From Clostridium sp. CS001 (GTDB lineage: Bacteria > Bacillota > Clostridia > Clostridiales > Clostridiaceae), in contig NZ_JAIZZN010000005.1 in assembly GCF_020443565.1 (NCBI RefSeq), positions 1 to 64,000 of the forward strand: 64,000 nucleotides of DNA. Direction: 5' to 3'. This document shows positions 56,537 through 64,000 of the stretch, piece after piece (the stretch's first letter is position 1; each line of letters opens with the position of its first letter). A program made the position numbers and the translations under genes. The notes beneath the pieces were generated by a model. That model ran no database searches and was not told the origin of the DNA. It saw nothing but the letters and a program-made list of their open reading frames with translations.

Positions 56537-57598
56537 TTATTTTAACCATTCAGGTTCTTCTCTTATAATTGGTCTTATACCGTACTTTTCTTCAAAGTTT
56601 TTTAAAATATTTTGCCTAGTTTCTGAGGATACATTAATACTCTCAATTAAATCTTTTGATATACCATAAGTAAATGGGCAATTAGCTATACATAAACCAC
56701 AATCCGTCCCTAGGCTCCTCCATCTTCTATAACACTCTTCAGCATTTATCTTCCATCTTAATATACCTTCATCTTCTGCCATTACCCCCTTAGGTATTGC
56801 TTTTCCTGGGCACGTCTTTGCACATCTTCCACAATCTAAGCAAAACTCTTTTACACCAAAATCTTCTCGTATATCTGGCACAATAGGCATATCTGTGGTC
56901 ACTACTCCAAGTCTAACGCAGGCTCCATCTTCTTTAGTTATAATCAATCCATTTCTTCCTAGCTCCCCAAGCCCTGCATCTCTTGCTACTAGTGGTGCTA
57001 CTACTAAATAGTTTCCATCCATATGATTCCTAGCATCATACCCTAGCTCCCTAATATAGTATGAAATAATCATTCCAATAGTTGCTGATTCTACATATCC
57101 TTTCGCAACAGCTATTGATTCTGGAAGCTTTGGTGCTCTCATAATCATTTCTTTATCCATAGATACCGCAAATACAATTCCATACTTATGTTTTTTATTA
57201 ATTTCTTCACCATAATTTTCCTCATGTCTTCCCCTATGAGAATAATAATGATAATCTTTCATTTCCGCTATACCAACTAATTTTGCGTTATAAAACTTAG
57301 CTAATCCCTTAATTCTTTCTGTCATAACAACTGGATCTACTGAAGTTTTGCTTTGAGCAACCTCACCTTCGCTATGTTTCCTTATGTCATATAAATATTT
57401 AAAGGTGGCGTCTACCATAGGTGAATTTATGTTATTAAACATAACTGAACCTTCTCCGCCCATTGGTAGTAAACTCCTTAATGAATCATCCATTCCTTTT
57501 AAATTGGGTTTTTCAGCATAATAATCATTATAAATTTCGCTTCCTTGTTTATAATTCATTCTTGCAAACATAGTGTCTCTTTCATCAAACTTTTTCAT
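56537..57598 (-). CDS. Reductive-dehalogenase-domain iron-sulfur protein, cytosolic
   Basis: The 353-aa protein resembles the C-terminal half of reductive dehalogenases and QueG. It has a corrinoid-reductase-like core (VAKGYVESATIGMIISYYIRELGY, DAGLGELGRNGLIIT) and two 4Fe-4S motifs, CLDCGRCAKTCPGKAIP and GTDCGLCIANCPF with an upstream Cys in AEECYRRW. It has no twin-arginine signal, so it is cytosolic, unlike respiratory dehalogenases. A role in corrinoid or redox chemistry is likely; halogen removal is not shown. Start has an AAAGGAG site. It lies 23 bp before a MATE gene on the same strand. Confidence 0.8.
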   Translation of the reverse strand: MKKFDERDTMFARMNYKQGSEIYNDYYAEKPNLKGMDDSLRSLLPMGGEGSVMFNNINSPMVDATFKYLYDIRKHSEGEVAQSKTSVDPVVMTERIKGLAKFYNAKLVGIAEMKDYHYYSHRGRHEENYGEEINKKHKYGIVFAVSMDKEMIMRAPKLPESIAVAKGYVESATIGMIISYYIRELGYDARNHMDGNYLVVAPLVARDAGLGELGRNGLIITKEDGACVRLGVVTTDMPIVPDIREDFGVKEFCLDCGRCAKTCPGKAIPKGVMAEDEGILRWKINAEECYRRWRSLGTDCGLCIANCPFTYGISKDLIESINVSSETRQNILKNFEEKYGIRPIIREEPEWLK

Positions 57599-57769
57599 AT
57601 ATTTCTCCTTTGATGTGCCTTAGGACTTTAGAATGCCTTTTGAGATATCTTAACACTTTGAGAGTAATCATTCAACACTTTGAATGATATACTTTCCTTT
57701 TTAACATACTATGTTAAAATTAATAAATTCTTTATAACTTGTAAATTTTAATTATAAAAATATTTTCCA

Positions 57770-57786
57770 TTGTATGGTACATACAA
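57770..57786. promoter_or_regulatory. Perfect 17-bp palindrome, possible operator
   Basis: TTGTATGGTACATACAA is a perfect inverted repeat with a 3-bp centre in the divergent gap between the iron-sulfur protein gene and DUF2785. No bound regulator is identified. Confidence 0.4.
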
Positions 57787-57838
57787 TATGTGTCATAATA
57801 AAGTTGTCCAATCTTTGGATTAATGATTATATTGTTAG

Positions 57839-57931
57839 GATGTAGCTAATCTTGAATCTGTAGATTTAGCTCAGAAGCTTGGCTATGTGCTCGATGAAGC
57901 TTATGACACATACTATATTCACTCAAAATAA
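57839..57931 (+). pseudogene. Remnant of a GNAT acetyltransferase C-terminus
   Basis: An open 30-codon stretch ending in a stop reads ANLESVDLAQKLGYVLDE and then AYDTYYIHSK. This is the classic C-terminal signature of GNAT acetyltransferases. No start or acetyl-CoA motif precedes it, and a stop is immediately upstream in frame. It is therefore a decayed gene end, 31 bp before the DUF2785 start. Confidence 0.7.
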
Positions 57932-57962
57932 ACCTAAATTAATAAACAAGGGGGATGATTAA

Positions 57963-58808
57963 ATGAAAACTGTGCATCAATTAAAACAGCAGTTAATAGA
58001 TATTAAAAACAACAACTGGAGCGTTCCAAGTGACATAGACAAGTATGAACTAGCCCTAGAAATGTTAGAAAATATAGGTTCCGTAGATCCTGAGCTTCGC
58101 GATGAACTTATTTTAGAACTCCTTTCTGACATGATTGTAGAAAATCAATTAACAGATGGAGATGTAAAAAATTTACTTAAATTATTATTAAGCGAAAAGC
58201 ATCTATTTTATAATATTGGTAAAATTGAAGATGATTCTGTTTTTAATAGGGCCTTTACTTTATTAATTACAGAAGCAATGCTACATCGTCATAATCAAAA
58301 TAAGGACATCCTTTTTCCAGAAGAAGAAATAAAAAGAATTTGTACAGATGTAATAAAATACACAAGACAAGAAAAAGATGTAAGAGGATATGTAGAAATT
58401 AAGGGGTGGGCACATTCTACCGCTCATGCAGGTGATGTATTTTGTAATCTTGTTCAATGTACTGAAATTGAGAAGCCAGAATTAATAGCAATATTAGAAG
58501 CAATAAAAGACAAGGTATGTATAAGTTATTATGCATATATAAATAATGAGGATGAAAGGCTCATATGTGCTGTTATGGAAATACTAGAAAAAGGGAATTT
58601 TAATGATGAAGAATTTATAAATTGGATAAAAAGCTTTGAAGATGTTCAAATAACAGGAAAGTACCCAGAAGATCACAATCTAATAAGTAATCGAAAAAAC
58701 TTTTTATCAGCACTATATTTTAGACTTAAAAGAAGAAATGAAAAAATCGAATTCTTGAATACAATAGAACAAGTAATGAATAATATAACTCCAAACCATT
58801 TTAAATAG
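57963..58808 (+). CDS. DUF2785-family protein
   Basis: The 281-aa soluble, all-helical protein matches the DUF2785 family: ELRDELILELLSDMI, VRGYVEIKGWAHSTAHAGDVF near the middle (quoted in part) and a helical C-terminus. The KGWAHSTAHAGD segment is the most conserved part. No biochemical role is known to me. A GGGGGATGATTAAATG start region contains the ribosome site. Not in an operon; a terminator follows at 58952. Confidence 0.82.
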   Translation: MKTVHQLKQQLIDIKNNNWSVPSDIDKYELALEMLENIGSVDPELRDELILELLSDMIVENQLTDGDVKNLLKLLLSEKHLFYNIGKIEDDSVFNRAFTLLITEAMLHRHNQNKDILFPEEEIKRICTDVIKYTRQEKDVRGYVEIKGWAHSTAHAGDVFCNLVQCTEIEKPELIAILEAIKDKVCISYYAYINNEDERLICAVMEILEKGNFNDEEFINWIKSFEDVQITGKYPEDHNLISNRKNFLSALYFRLKRRNEKIEFLNTIEQVMNNITPNHFK

Positions 58809-59159
58809 AATGAGTATTTTAAGCATATCAAAGCTTTTTTTAGATTTAAAGAATCATAATTTCAATAATGGTAATTCCTCACTAGTAGTGGAAAATGATA
58901 ATTATGATGTAGCGTTGACCATGTAAATTGCTGGTTTTTAAATACATAAATAAGGTGCGAATTTATATGAATTATCGCACCTTTTATGAATGTTAAGAAC
59001 TAAATGCTCTAAATTTCACAGAATATGAGCTAATAAATGGATTTCAACTGAAATGGGTTACTAAATATCTATTTGAGAACTTCCTAATGCCTCATTATAT
59101 CTTCTCGATACTTTTTAACTAATATTATTCCTTTCTACTTATACTATCTTGCAGACAAC
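58809..59159. other. Gene-free region after DUF2785
   Basis: I find no ORF with a ribosome site and no RNA gene in this 351-bp stretch. The only clear structure is the terminator at 58952-58985. Confidence 0.45.
58952..58985 (+). terminator. Terminator of the DUF2785 gene
   Basis: AAGGTGCGA pairs with TCGCACCTT across a 14-nt loop and is followed by TT. It lies about 145 bp past the stop, farther than usual. Confidence 0.7.
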
Positions 59160-60008
59160 CTAAGATTGCTTTTTAACTAGCCTTCTGCAATCTTGAACTT
59201 GAATAACTTGAAATCCAGCATTTTTGTATAATCTTAATGCCTCTTCATTACTGGCTAATGCATTTAAGTTTACACCTGTTGGATCTTGCTCCAACCCACG
59301 ATTTACTGTAAATTCTAATATCTTTCTTCCATACCCTTTTCCCTGATACTTTACATTAACAAATAGTAAATCTATTTCTGCATTTTTAACCATGGAAGCT
59401 CCTATCATATCATTATTTTCAAAAAACAAATAAGTATACTCCTTTTCATTTAAAGTCCACTTTCTATTGTTTTCAAGAGCTTTTTCACCTGCTGCTAAAT
59501 ACCAATTATATGGCTTTATATCACAGTTTTCTCTCAGTTTTGAAAAAGCCTCACTCTCTAAGCTTATTTTATCTATATAATTCTTATCTTCATATTTCTT
59601 TACACAAAGGTTGTGCTCATTAAATTTTCCACCTTTATATGTGAAACGATGTACAGAAAACCAATATTCAAATCCAACTTCGTCAAAAAATTCTTTCCAC
59701 TGCAAATTATCTTTTACATGAAAAGTTTTAATAAATGTAGTTGAATTCTCTACAAAAAGTTTTTTTGCTTCTTCCCAAAGCTTTAAGCCTACCGATCTTA
59801 TTAATTCGTTAGAAGCTACTCCCATTTCAACATTACAATAATCACCACTAAACCCTAAATGAATAAATCCTTTTATGCCATTGTCTTCGTATACCAGTAT
59901 TTTTTCTGCTGATTTTAAATCTTCAATTTCTTCTGGCATTGCCATGTACTCTAAAGTATATATTTTTACTATTTCCTCAATATCATTTTGTGTATAATTT
60001 CTAACCAT
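59160..60008 (-). CDS. GNAT acetyltransferase, two-domain type
   Basis: The 282-aa protein has an N-terminal GNAT-like half (about 1-125) and a C-terminal GNAT (about 140-282) with the acetyl-CoA motif VKYQGKGYGRKILEF and the LASNEEALRLYKNAGF ending. This is the third tandem-GNAT protein of the window (others at 4114 and 5142), and they are only distantly alike. The substrate is unknown. An AGGGGG site precedes the ATG. It is not in an operon. Confidence 0.85.
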   Translation of the reverse strand: MVRNYTQNDIEEIVKIYTLEYMAMPEEIEDLKSAEKILVYEDNGIKGFIHLGFSGDYCNVEMGVASNELIRSVGLKLWEEAKKLFVENSTTFIKTFHVKDNLQWKEFFDEVGFEYWFSVHRFTYKGGKFNEHNLCVKKYEDKNYIDKISLESEAFSKLRENCDIKPYNWYLAAGEKALENNRKWTLNEKEYTYLFFENNDMIGASMVKNAEIDLLFVNVKYQGKGYGRKILEFTVNRGLEQDPTGVNLNALASNEEALRLYKNAGFQVIQVQDCRRLVKKQS

Positions 60009-60152
60009 TTTAAATTCCCCCTATATATCTAGTGTACTTGATTGTACACTGATTAATTTTACTTGTTTATTATTTTATTATTTCTTAATGATAACTCAAT
60101 CACTTTAACACCTCACTTTTTATTAATGGGCAATTTCCAAACAATAAAAATA

Positions 60153-60184
60153 AGCTGCAAATGAACTAATGTCCATTTACAGCT
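60153..60184 (-). terminator. Second terminator downstream of the small transcription unit
   Basis: On the minus strand AGCTGTAAATG pairs with CATTTGCAGCT (11 bp with a U-G wobble) across a 10-nt loop and is followed by TATTTTTATTG. It lies about 80 bp after the first terminator of the small unit. Confidence 0.65.
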
Positions 60185-60261
60185 AATAAATATGCATAAA
60201 TATATACCCATAAAACACACTTTTAATATACCTCAAACTTATATATAATTAAAAATGGATA

Positions 60262-60292
60262 TAAAAATACCGTGCACATAAGAGCACAGTAT
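60262..60292 (-). terminator. Terminator of the small transcription unit
   Basis: On the minus strand ATACTGTGC pairs with GCACGGTAT (one U-G wobble) across an 8-nt loop and is followed by TTTTTAT. With the promoter at 60534 it defines a transcript of about 265 nt. Confidence 0.7.
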
Positions 60293-60450
60293 TGTATATT
60301 GCAATATCATAGATTGTAACATAGCCAATGTCCTTAACTTATCTTTCTAAAAGAAAGCGTAAATATACTTGTTGTATTTTTCGCAGAATAAATAAGCCTT
60401 AAAATAGACTCCTTTTATACTTCTTTTAGAACTGTATTCAATTAATACAT

Positions 60451-60474
60451 TTAGTTAAGACTGACTAGCTTCAT
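60451..60474 (-). CDS. Seven-codon ORF (MKLVSLN) with strong ribosome site
   Basis: AAAAGGAGATAAAATCATG gives an ideal ribosome site and ATG, then MKLVSLN and a stop. It follows a consensus promoter. A second open stretch in another frame directly downstream reads LIEYSSKRSIKGVYFKAYLF and continues to a stop at about 60345. So this may be a leader peptide, or a 40-residue small protein whose frame is broken by one base. I do not recognise either peptide. Confidence 0.35.
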   Translation of the reverse strand: MKLVSLN

Positions 60475-60533
60475 GATTTTATCTCCTTTTAAATATATAT
60501 TTATATAAGTTATACTTTATTGTCTATATTTAC

Positions 60534-60562
60534 AATTTAACATTAACTTATTCAATTGTCAA
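60534..60562 (-). promoter_or_regulatory. Promoter of the small transcription unit
   Basis: On the minus strand a perfect TTGACA (60557-60562) lies 17 bp before TAAATT (60534-60539), about 60 nt upstream of the ribosome site of the miniORF. No annotated gene follows other than the miniORF. Confidence 0.65.
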
Positions 60563-60582
60563 TAGTTTTAGTTTTATAGCTT

Positions 60583-60611
60583 AAATCATCACTTGATGTA
60601 CTACAACATAA
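60583..60611 (-). repeat. Dispersed hairpin repeat, copy C (divergent)
   Basis: It shares AAATCATCACnT and CTnCAAnATAA blocks with copies A and B (plus-strand reading) and keeps a CATC...GATG hairpin on the minus strand. It lies 95 nt past the nucleotidyltransferase stop and just before the small-unit promoter. Confidence 0.5.
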
Positions 60612-60705
60612 TAATAACTTTACCTTTATTTAGTTTTCACCCTTATATAAAATAACCTTTAATAAAATCATATAATTCTTCCATTATAATTTTATTACTC
60701 GTTCT

Positions 60706-61140
60706 TTATTCAAATCCAATAACCTCCCTATCTAAAATATACCAGAACTCCTCATTTTCCTTGTAAAGTCTATCGTAAAAGTCTGTGGCTTCATCTAATA
60801 GCTTATCTCTTATTATAATGAATTTACTATTTAAAGCTGCAATTTTAATAACATTACTTACGTTTTCATCATTTATATCTATTAAATCTACATTTCTTTG
60901 TAATTTTCCCTCTAGAACTTGTGTTAATTCTAATTCTTTACTAAAAGATATCTTATCCTCACCAATTATAGCTATATCTATATCAGATTCCGAATTAAAG
61001 TCATCGTTTGTAAAGCTACCGAAAATAATTACATTACTTATTTTATTACTTAAAAATATATTTTTAAATTCCGCGCATGTAATTATTTCCAATAATTCTT
61101 CTTTAGTTTTTAAATCATCAGTATAGGCTTCATTAAACAT
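60706..61140 (-). CDS. MNT-type minimal nucleotidyltransferase, antitoxin-like
   Basis: The 144-aa protein has the nucleotidyltransferase motif FGSFTNDDFNSESDIDIAII (Gly-Ser then Asp-x-Asp) and a downstream Asp in RNVDLIDI, so the metal-binding site looks intact. Such MNT proteins often neutralise a HEPN toxin by AMPylation, but no HEPN gene is adjacent on either side. It may be a solitary antitoxin, or a small-molecule transferase. An AAGGGAG site precedes the ATG. The C-terminal 40 residues are helical. Confidence 0.8.
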   Translation of the reverse strand: MFNEAYTDDLKTKEELLEIITCAEFKNIFLSNKISNVIIFGSFTNDDFNSESDIDIAIIGEDKISFSKELELTQVLEGKLQRNVDLIDINDENVSNVIKIAALNSKFIIIRDKLLDEATDFYDRLYKENEEFWYILDREVIGFE

Positions 61141-61235
61141 AGACTTTTCTCCCTTATTTTTAATAATTACTTTTGTTAATTATTATATTCCAATCATTGC
61201 CTTATAACCATACTGTATTCACTAATTTCCCATCC

Positions 61236-62255
<1,020 letters not shown>

Positions 62256-62290
62256 TCATGTATATAACTTATAATCAAGCTAATTAACTA

Positions 62291-63157
62291 TTAGGATTTA
62301 ACTTTTATAAAATCAAGTTTTGTTTCTGCAATTATTATTGCTACAAAAATTATTATGCAACCTATAATCATCTTTGAATTTAAACTCTCACCAAGGAATA
62401 TTATTGATGAAAGGGTACCAAAAACTGCTTCTGTAGATAAAATCATAGCAGTCTTTGTAGCATTAACATGTTTTTGAGCTATATTCTGAATGAGAAAAGC
62501 TATAGTTGTACTTATAACCCCTAAATATAGTATAGCAAAAATACCTTTAGTAGTTAGCATCGCAGCATCTTTCGTGAAAAATAATGATAACATTGACAAA
62601 ACAAAAGCTGTTATCATCTGCACTATTACTAGCTGCACAGGGCTATATATTTTTGTATAATACCCTATAGAAATAATATGCATAGCAAAACCTAATGCAC
62701 AAACTAATGTTAATACGTCTCCAGACTTTACATTAAAAGAGCCTTCTAAGGTTAAGAAACTTATACCTACAATAGTAAGCACAGCTCCAATTATTGAATA
62801 TTTATCTGGTTTTCTTTTTAACACTATCCAGTATAAAAAAGGAACCATCACTACATTTGTGGCAGTTATAAAAGCATTTTTTGAAGGAGTAGTATACTTT
62901 AGACCTATGGTTTGAAAGGCAAAGGCCAAAAATAAAAAAACTCCAATTACTACTCCAGCTTTAATGGTTGGCAATTCAATTTTTTTAAACTCTCTCCAAA
63001 ATATTATAATCATTATAACACTAGATATAAAAAATCTATAGGTCATTATTTGAAATGGAGATAGTCTTGCATCAAGAGCCATCTGAGAAGCTGCAAAACC
63101 AGTTCCCCATATAATGGCCACCAGTGCTAGTGCTAGATCTGCTGTTTTGTTCTTCAT
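62291..63157 (-). CDS. EamA/DMT-family transporter
   Basis: The 288-aa protein has ten hydrophobic segments arranged as two EamA repeats (about 6-135 and 150-285). Typical features are WGTGFAASQMALDA near the start and the late STEAVFGTLSSIIFLGESLN. DMT transporters export or import metabolites such as amino acids, sugars or nucleotides; the substrate is not known. An AAAGGGTG site precedes the ATG. It lies between the LacI regulator and the beta-galactosidase end, so a sugar role is possible. Confidence 0.9.
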   Translation of the reverse strand: MKNKTADLALALVAIIWGTGFAASQMALDARLSPFQIMTYRFFISSVIMIIIFWREFKKIELPTIKAGVVIGVFLFLAFAFQTIGLKYTTPSKNAFITATNVVMVPFLYWIVLKRKPDKYSIIGAVLTIVGISFLTLEGSFNVKSGDVLTLVCALGFAMHIISIGYYTKIYSPVQLVIVQMITAFVLSMLSLFFTKDAAMLTTKGIFAILYLGVISTTIAFLIQNIAQKHVNATKTAMILSTEAVFGTLSSIIFLGESLNSKMIIGCIIIFVAIIIAETKLDFIKVKS

Positions 63158-63242
63158 AATATCACCCTTTATATTAAATATTCGTTTGCAAAGTATGATC
63201 CAAATCTACTAAAGGATATTTTACTAATATCTATATTCAAAT

Positions 63243-64000
63243 TTATTCCTCCTCTAATATTTCCTTTGCTTTTACTAAATCTGAGATTTCTTTATTGTTA
63301 TATATAGAAAGCTTCATAGAAAGCCTAAATGGCTCAAATTTGCATTGATACTTATCTAATTGACTTTGGCCACAAGAGTTAGACCCTAATCCATTTTGCT
63401 TATAATCTATATTCAGTGTTATGTATTCTCTTTGTTTCAAATCTACAGTGTGCTTTGCTTTTTCTAGGTCTATGGCTTCATAATACATTGCACTAAAATC
63501 AAAACTTTCCTTAGCTTTAGCCATTATTCCAACACCTCTATCATTTACAAGCCTTACCCACTTACAATCAGTTCTATTACCATTTTCCTGCGGCTTTACA
63601 TAATTAGTGAATAATTCTTCTACACTCTTACCGTATACTCCAAATAAATTGCATTGCTTTGAATCAGAGTAAGATTCTCCAGGCCCTCTTCCATACCATT
63701 TTGCATTAAAGCAATCTTGGCTTAGCTTCATCTTAACACCTATTCTTGGTATCATGCTTGGAGCATTTTCTATTCTTCCTGAAGGAATCCCTTTCACTGA
63801 GAATAATATATCTCCTGAAGAATAAATCTTGTATTCATAAGTACAATGGTAATACCAAGAGGAGTTAGTGGTGCCATTCATTGTTATTACCCTTATGAGC
63901 ACATAGTCATTTCTTTCTTCATACATAAAGTCCTCTACTACCTCATGCATCAGATGCATAAAATATTTTTTGCGATAGTCCTCTAATAGGTACATATCAT
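63243..64000 (-). CDS. Beta-galactosidase (LacZ-type GH2), C-terminal part, cut by window edge
   Basis: The visible 250-plus residues match the C-terminal small-chain domain of LacZ-type glycoside hydrolase family 2: KWYGRGPGESYSDSKQCNLFGVY (quoted in part), YVKPQENGNRTDCKWVRL and a late beta-sandwich ending EEE. The reading frame stays open to the right edge, so the catalytic domains lie outside the window. The gene is on the minus strand, upstream of the EamA and LacI genes, suggesting a three-gene sugar unit. Substrate galactosides are likely but the active site is not seen. Confidence 0.9.
   Translation of the reverse strand, partial: DMYLLEDYRKKYFMHLMHEVVEDFMYEERNDYVLIRVITMNGTTNSSWYYHCTYEYKIYSSGDILFSVKGIPSGRIENAPSMIPRIGVKMKLSQDCFNAKWYGRGPGESYSDSKQCNLFGVYGKSVEELFTNYVKPQENGNRTDCKWVRLVNDRGVGIMAKAKESFDFSAMYYEAIDLEKAKHTVDLKQREYITLNIDYKQNGLGSNSCGQSQLDKYQCKFEPFRLSMKLSIYNNKEISDLVKAKEILEEE

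Noticed and set aside
60113-60211. A 32-codon hydrophobic ORF (MGIYLCIFISCKW...) as a possible type I toxin
   Set aside because: No ribosome site is close to the ATG, and the ORF runs through the terminator hairpin at 60153-60184, which explains its conservation-like appearance.

Overview
The window reads as a chromosomal segment of a low-GC, anaerobic Firmicute, most likely a Clostridium-like fermenter. The grounds are AT-rich intergenic DNA, strong AGGAGG-type ribosome binding sites, and lysine-fermentation genes (kce, kal). They also include an anaerobe-type urocanate hydratase, class III fructose-1,6-bisphosphatase, a formate/nitrite channel, SDR-type threonine dehydrogenase, and T-box and riboswitch control. 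I cannot name the species. No phage, plasmid, insertion sequence or CRISPR array is visible. Most genes lie on the minus strand.

Layout. 0.2-1.9 kb: a lysine riboswitch with its own promoter and terminator leads into kal-kce. 1.9-9.7 kb: a flotillin/NfeD pair, two double-domain GNAT acetyltransferases, a TetR regulator with promoter and operator, a formate/nitrite channel with a small Cys-rich protein, a small membrane protein and a lipoprotein. 9.9-12.7 kb: hutU and a degenerate response-regulator-like protein with a zinc ribbon. 12.9-18.1 kb: a TetR-controlled export cassette with an MMPL/RND transporter and a secreted Leu/Gly heptad-repeat protein. 18.3-25 kb: AI-2E-family permease, tsaD, a RusA-like protein, ilvE, an unrecognised protein and a MATE pump. 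25-30.5 kb: DUF4230, TPM and LemA envelope proteins, then a tandem MarR protein divergent from a SulP permease. 30.6-39.9 kb: fbp, htrA, pepT, DUF1836, hemolysin III, a thioredoxin-like protein, malic enzyme and nth.

40-46.4 kb: kbl-tdh for threonine to glycine, then a cysteine T-box operon cysK-cysE-queG-plsC with promoter, specifier codon, T-box and terminator all visible. 46.5-48.7 kb: an FAD oxidoreductase, tRNA-Trp and a CBS/ACT-like protein. 48.8-53.6 kb: tsaE-tsaB-rimI, an FMN riboswitch with ribU, and tex. 53.7-58.8 kb: an M28 peptidase, a second MATE pump, a cytosolic reductive-dehalogenase-like iron-sulfur protein, a GNAT remnant and DUF2785. 59-64 kb: a third GNAT, a small independent transcription unit, an orphan nucleotidyltransferase, a LacI regulator, an EamA transporter and the C-terminal end of a LacZ-type beta-galactosidase that runs off the right edge.

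The amino-acid theme is strong: lysine, histidine, threonine, branched-chain amino acids and cysteine all have genes here, and lysine and cysteine are sensed by RNA. The observations I consider most worth checking are the lysine riboswitch placed before lysine-degradation genes, a dispersed 30-bp hairpin repeat with an apparent compensatory base-pair change, and a short promoter-SD-miniORF-terminator unit at about 60.3-60.6 kb. No feature proves a wholly new system.
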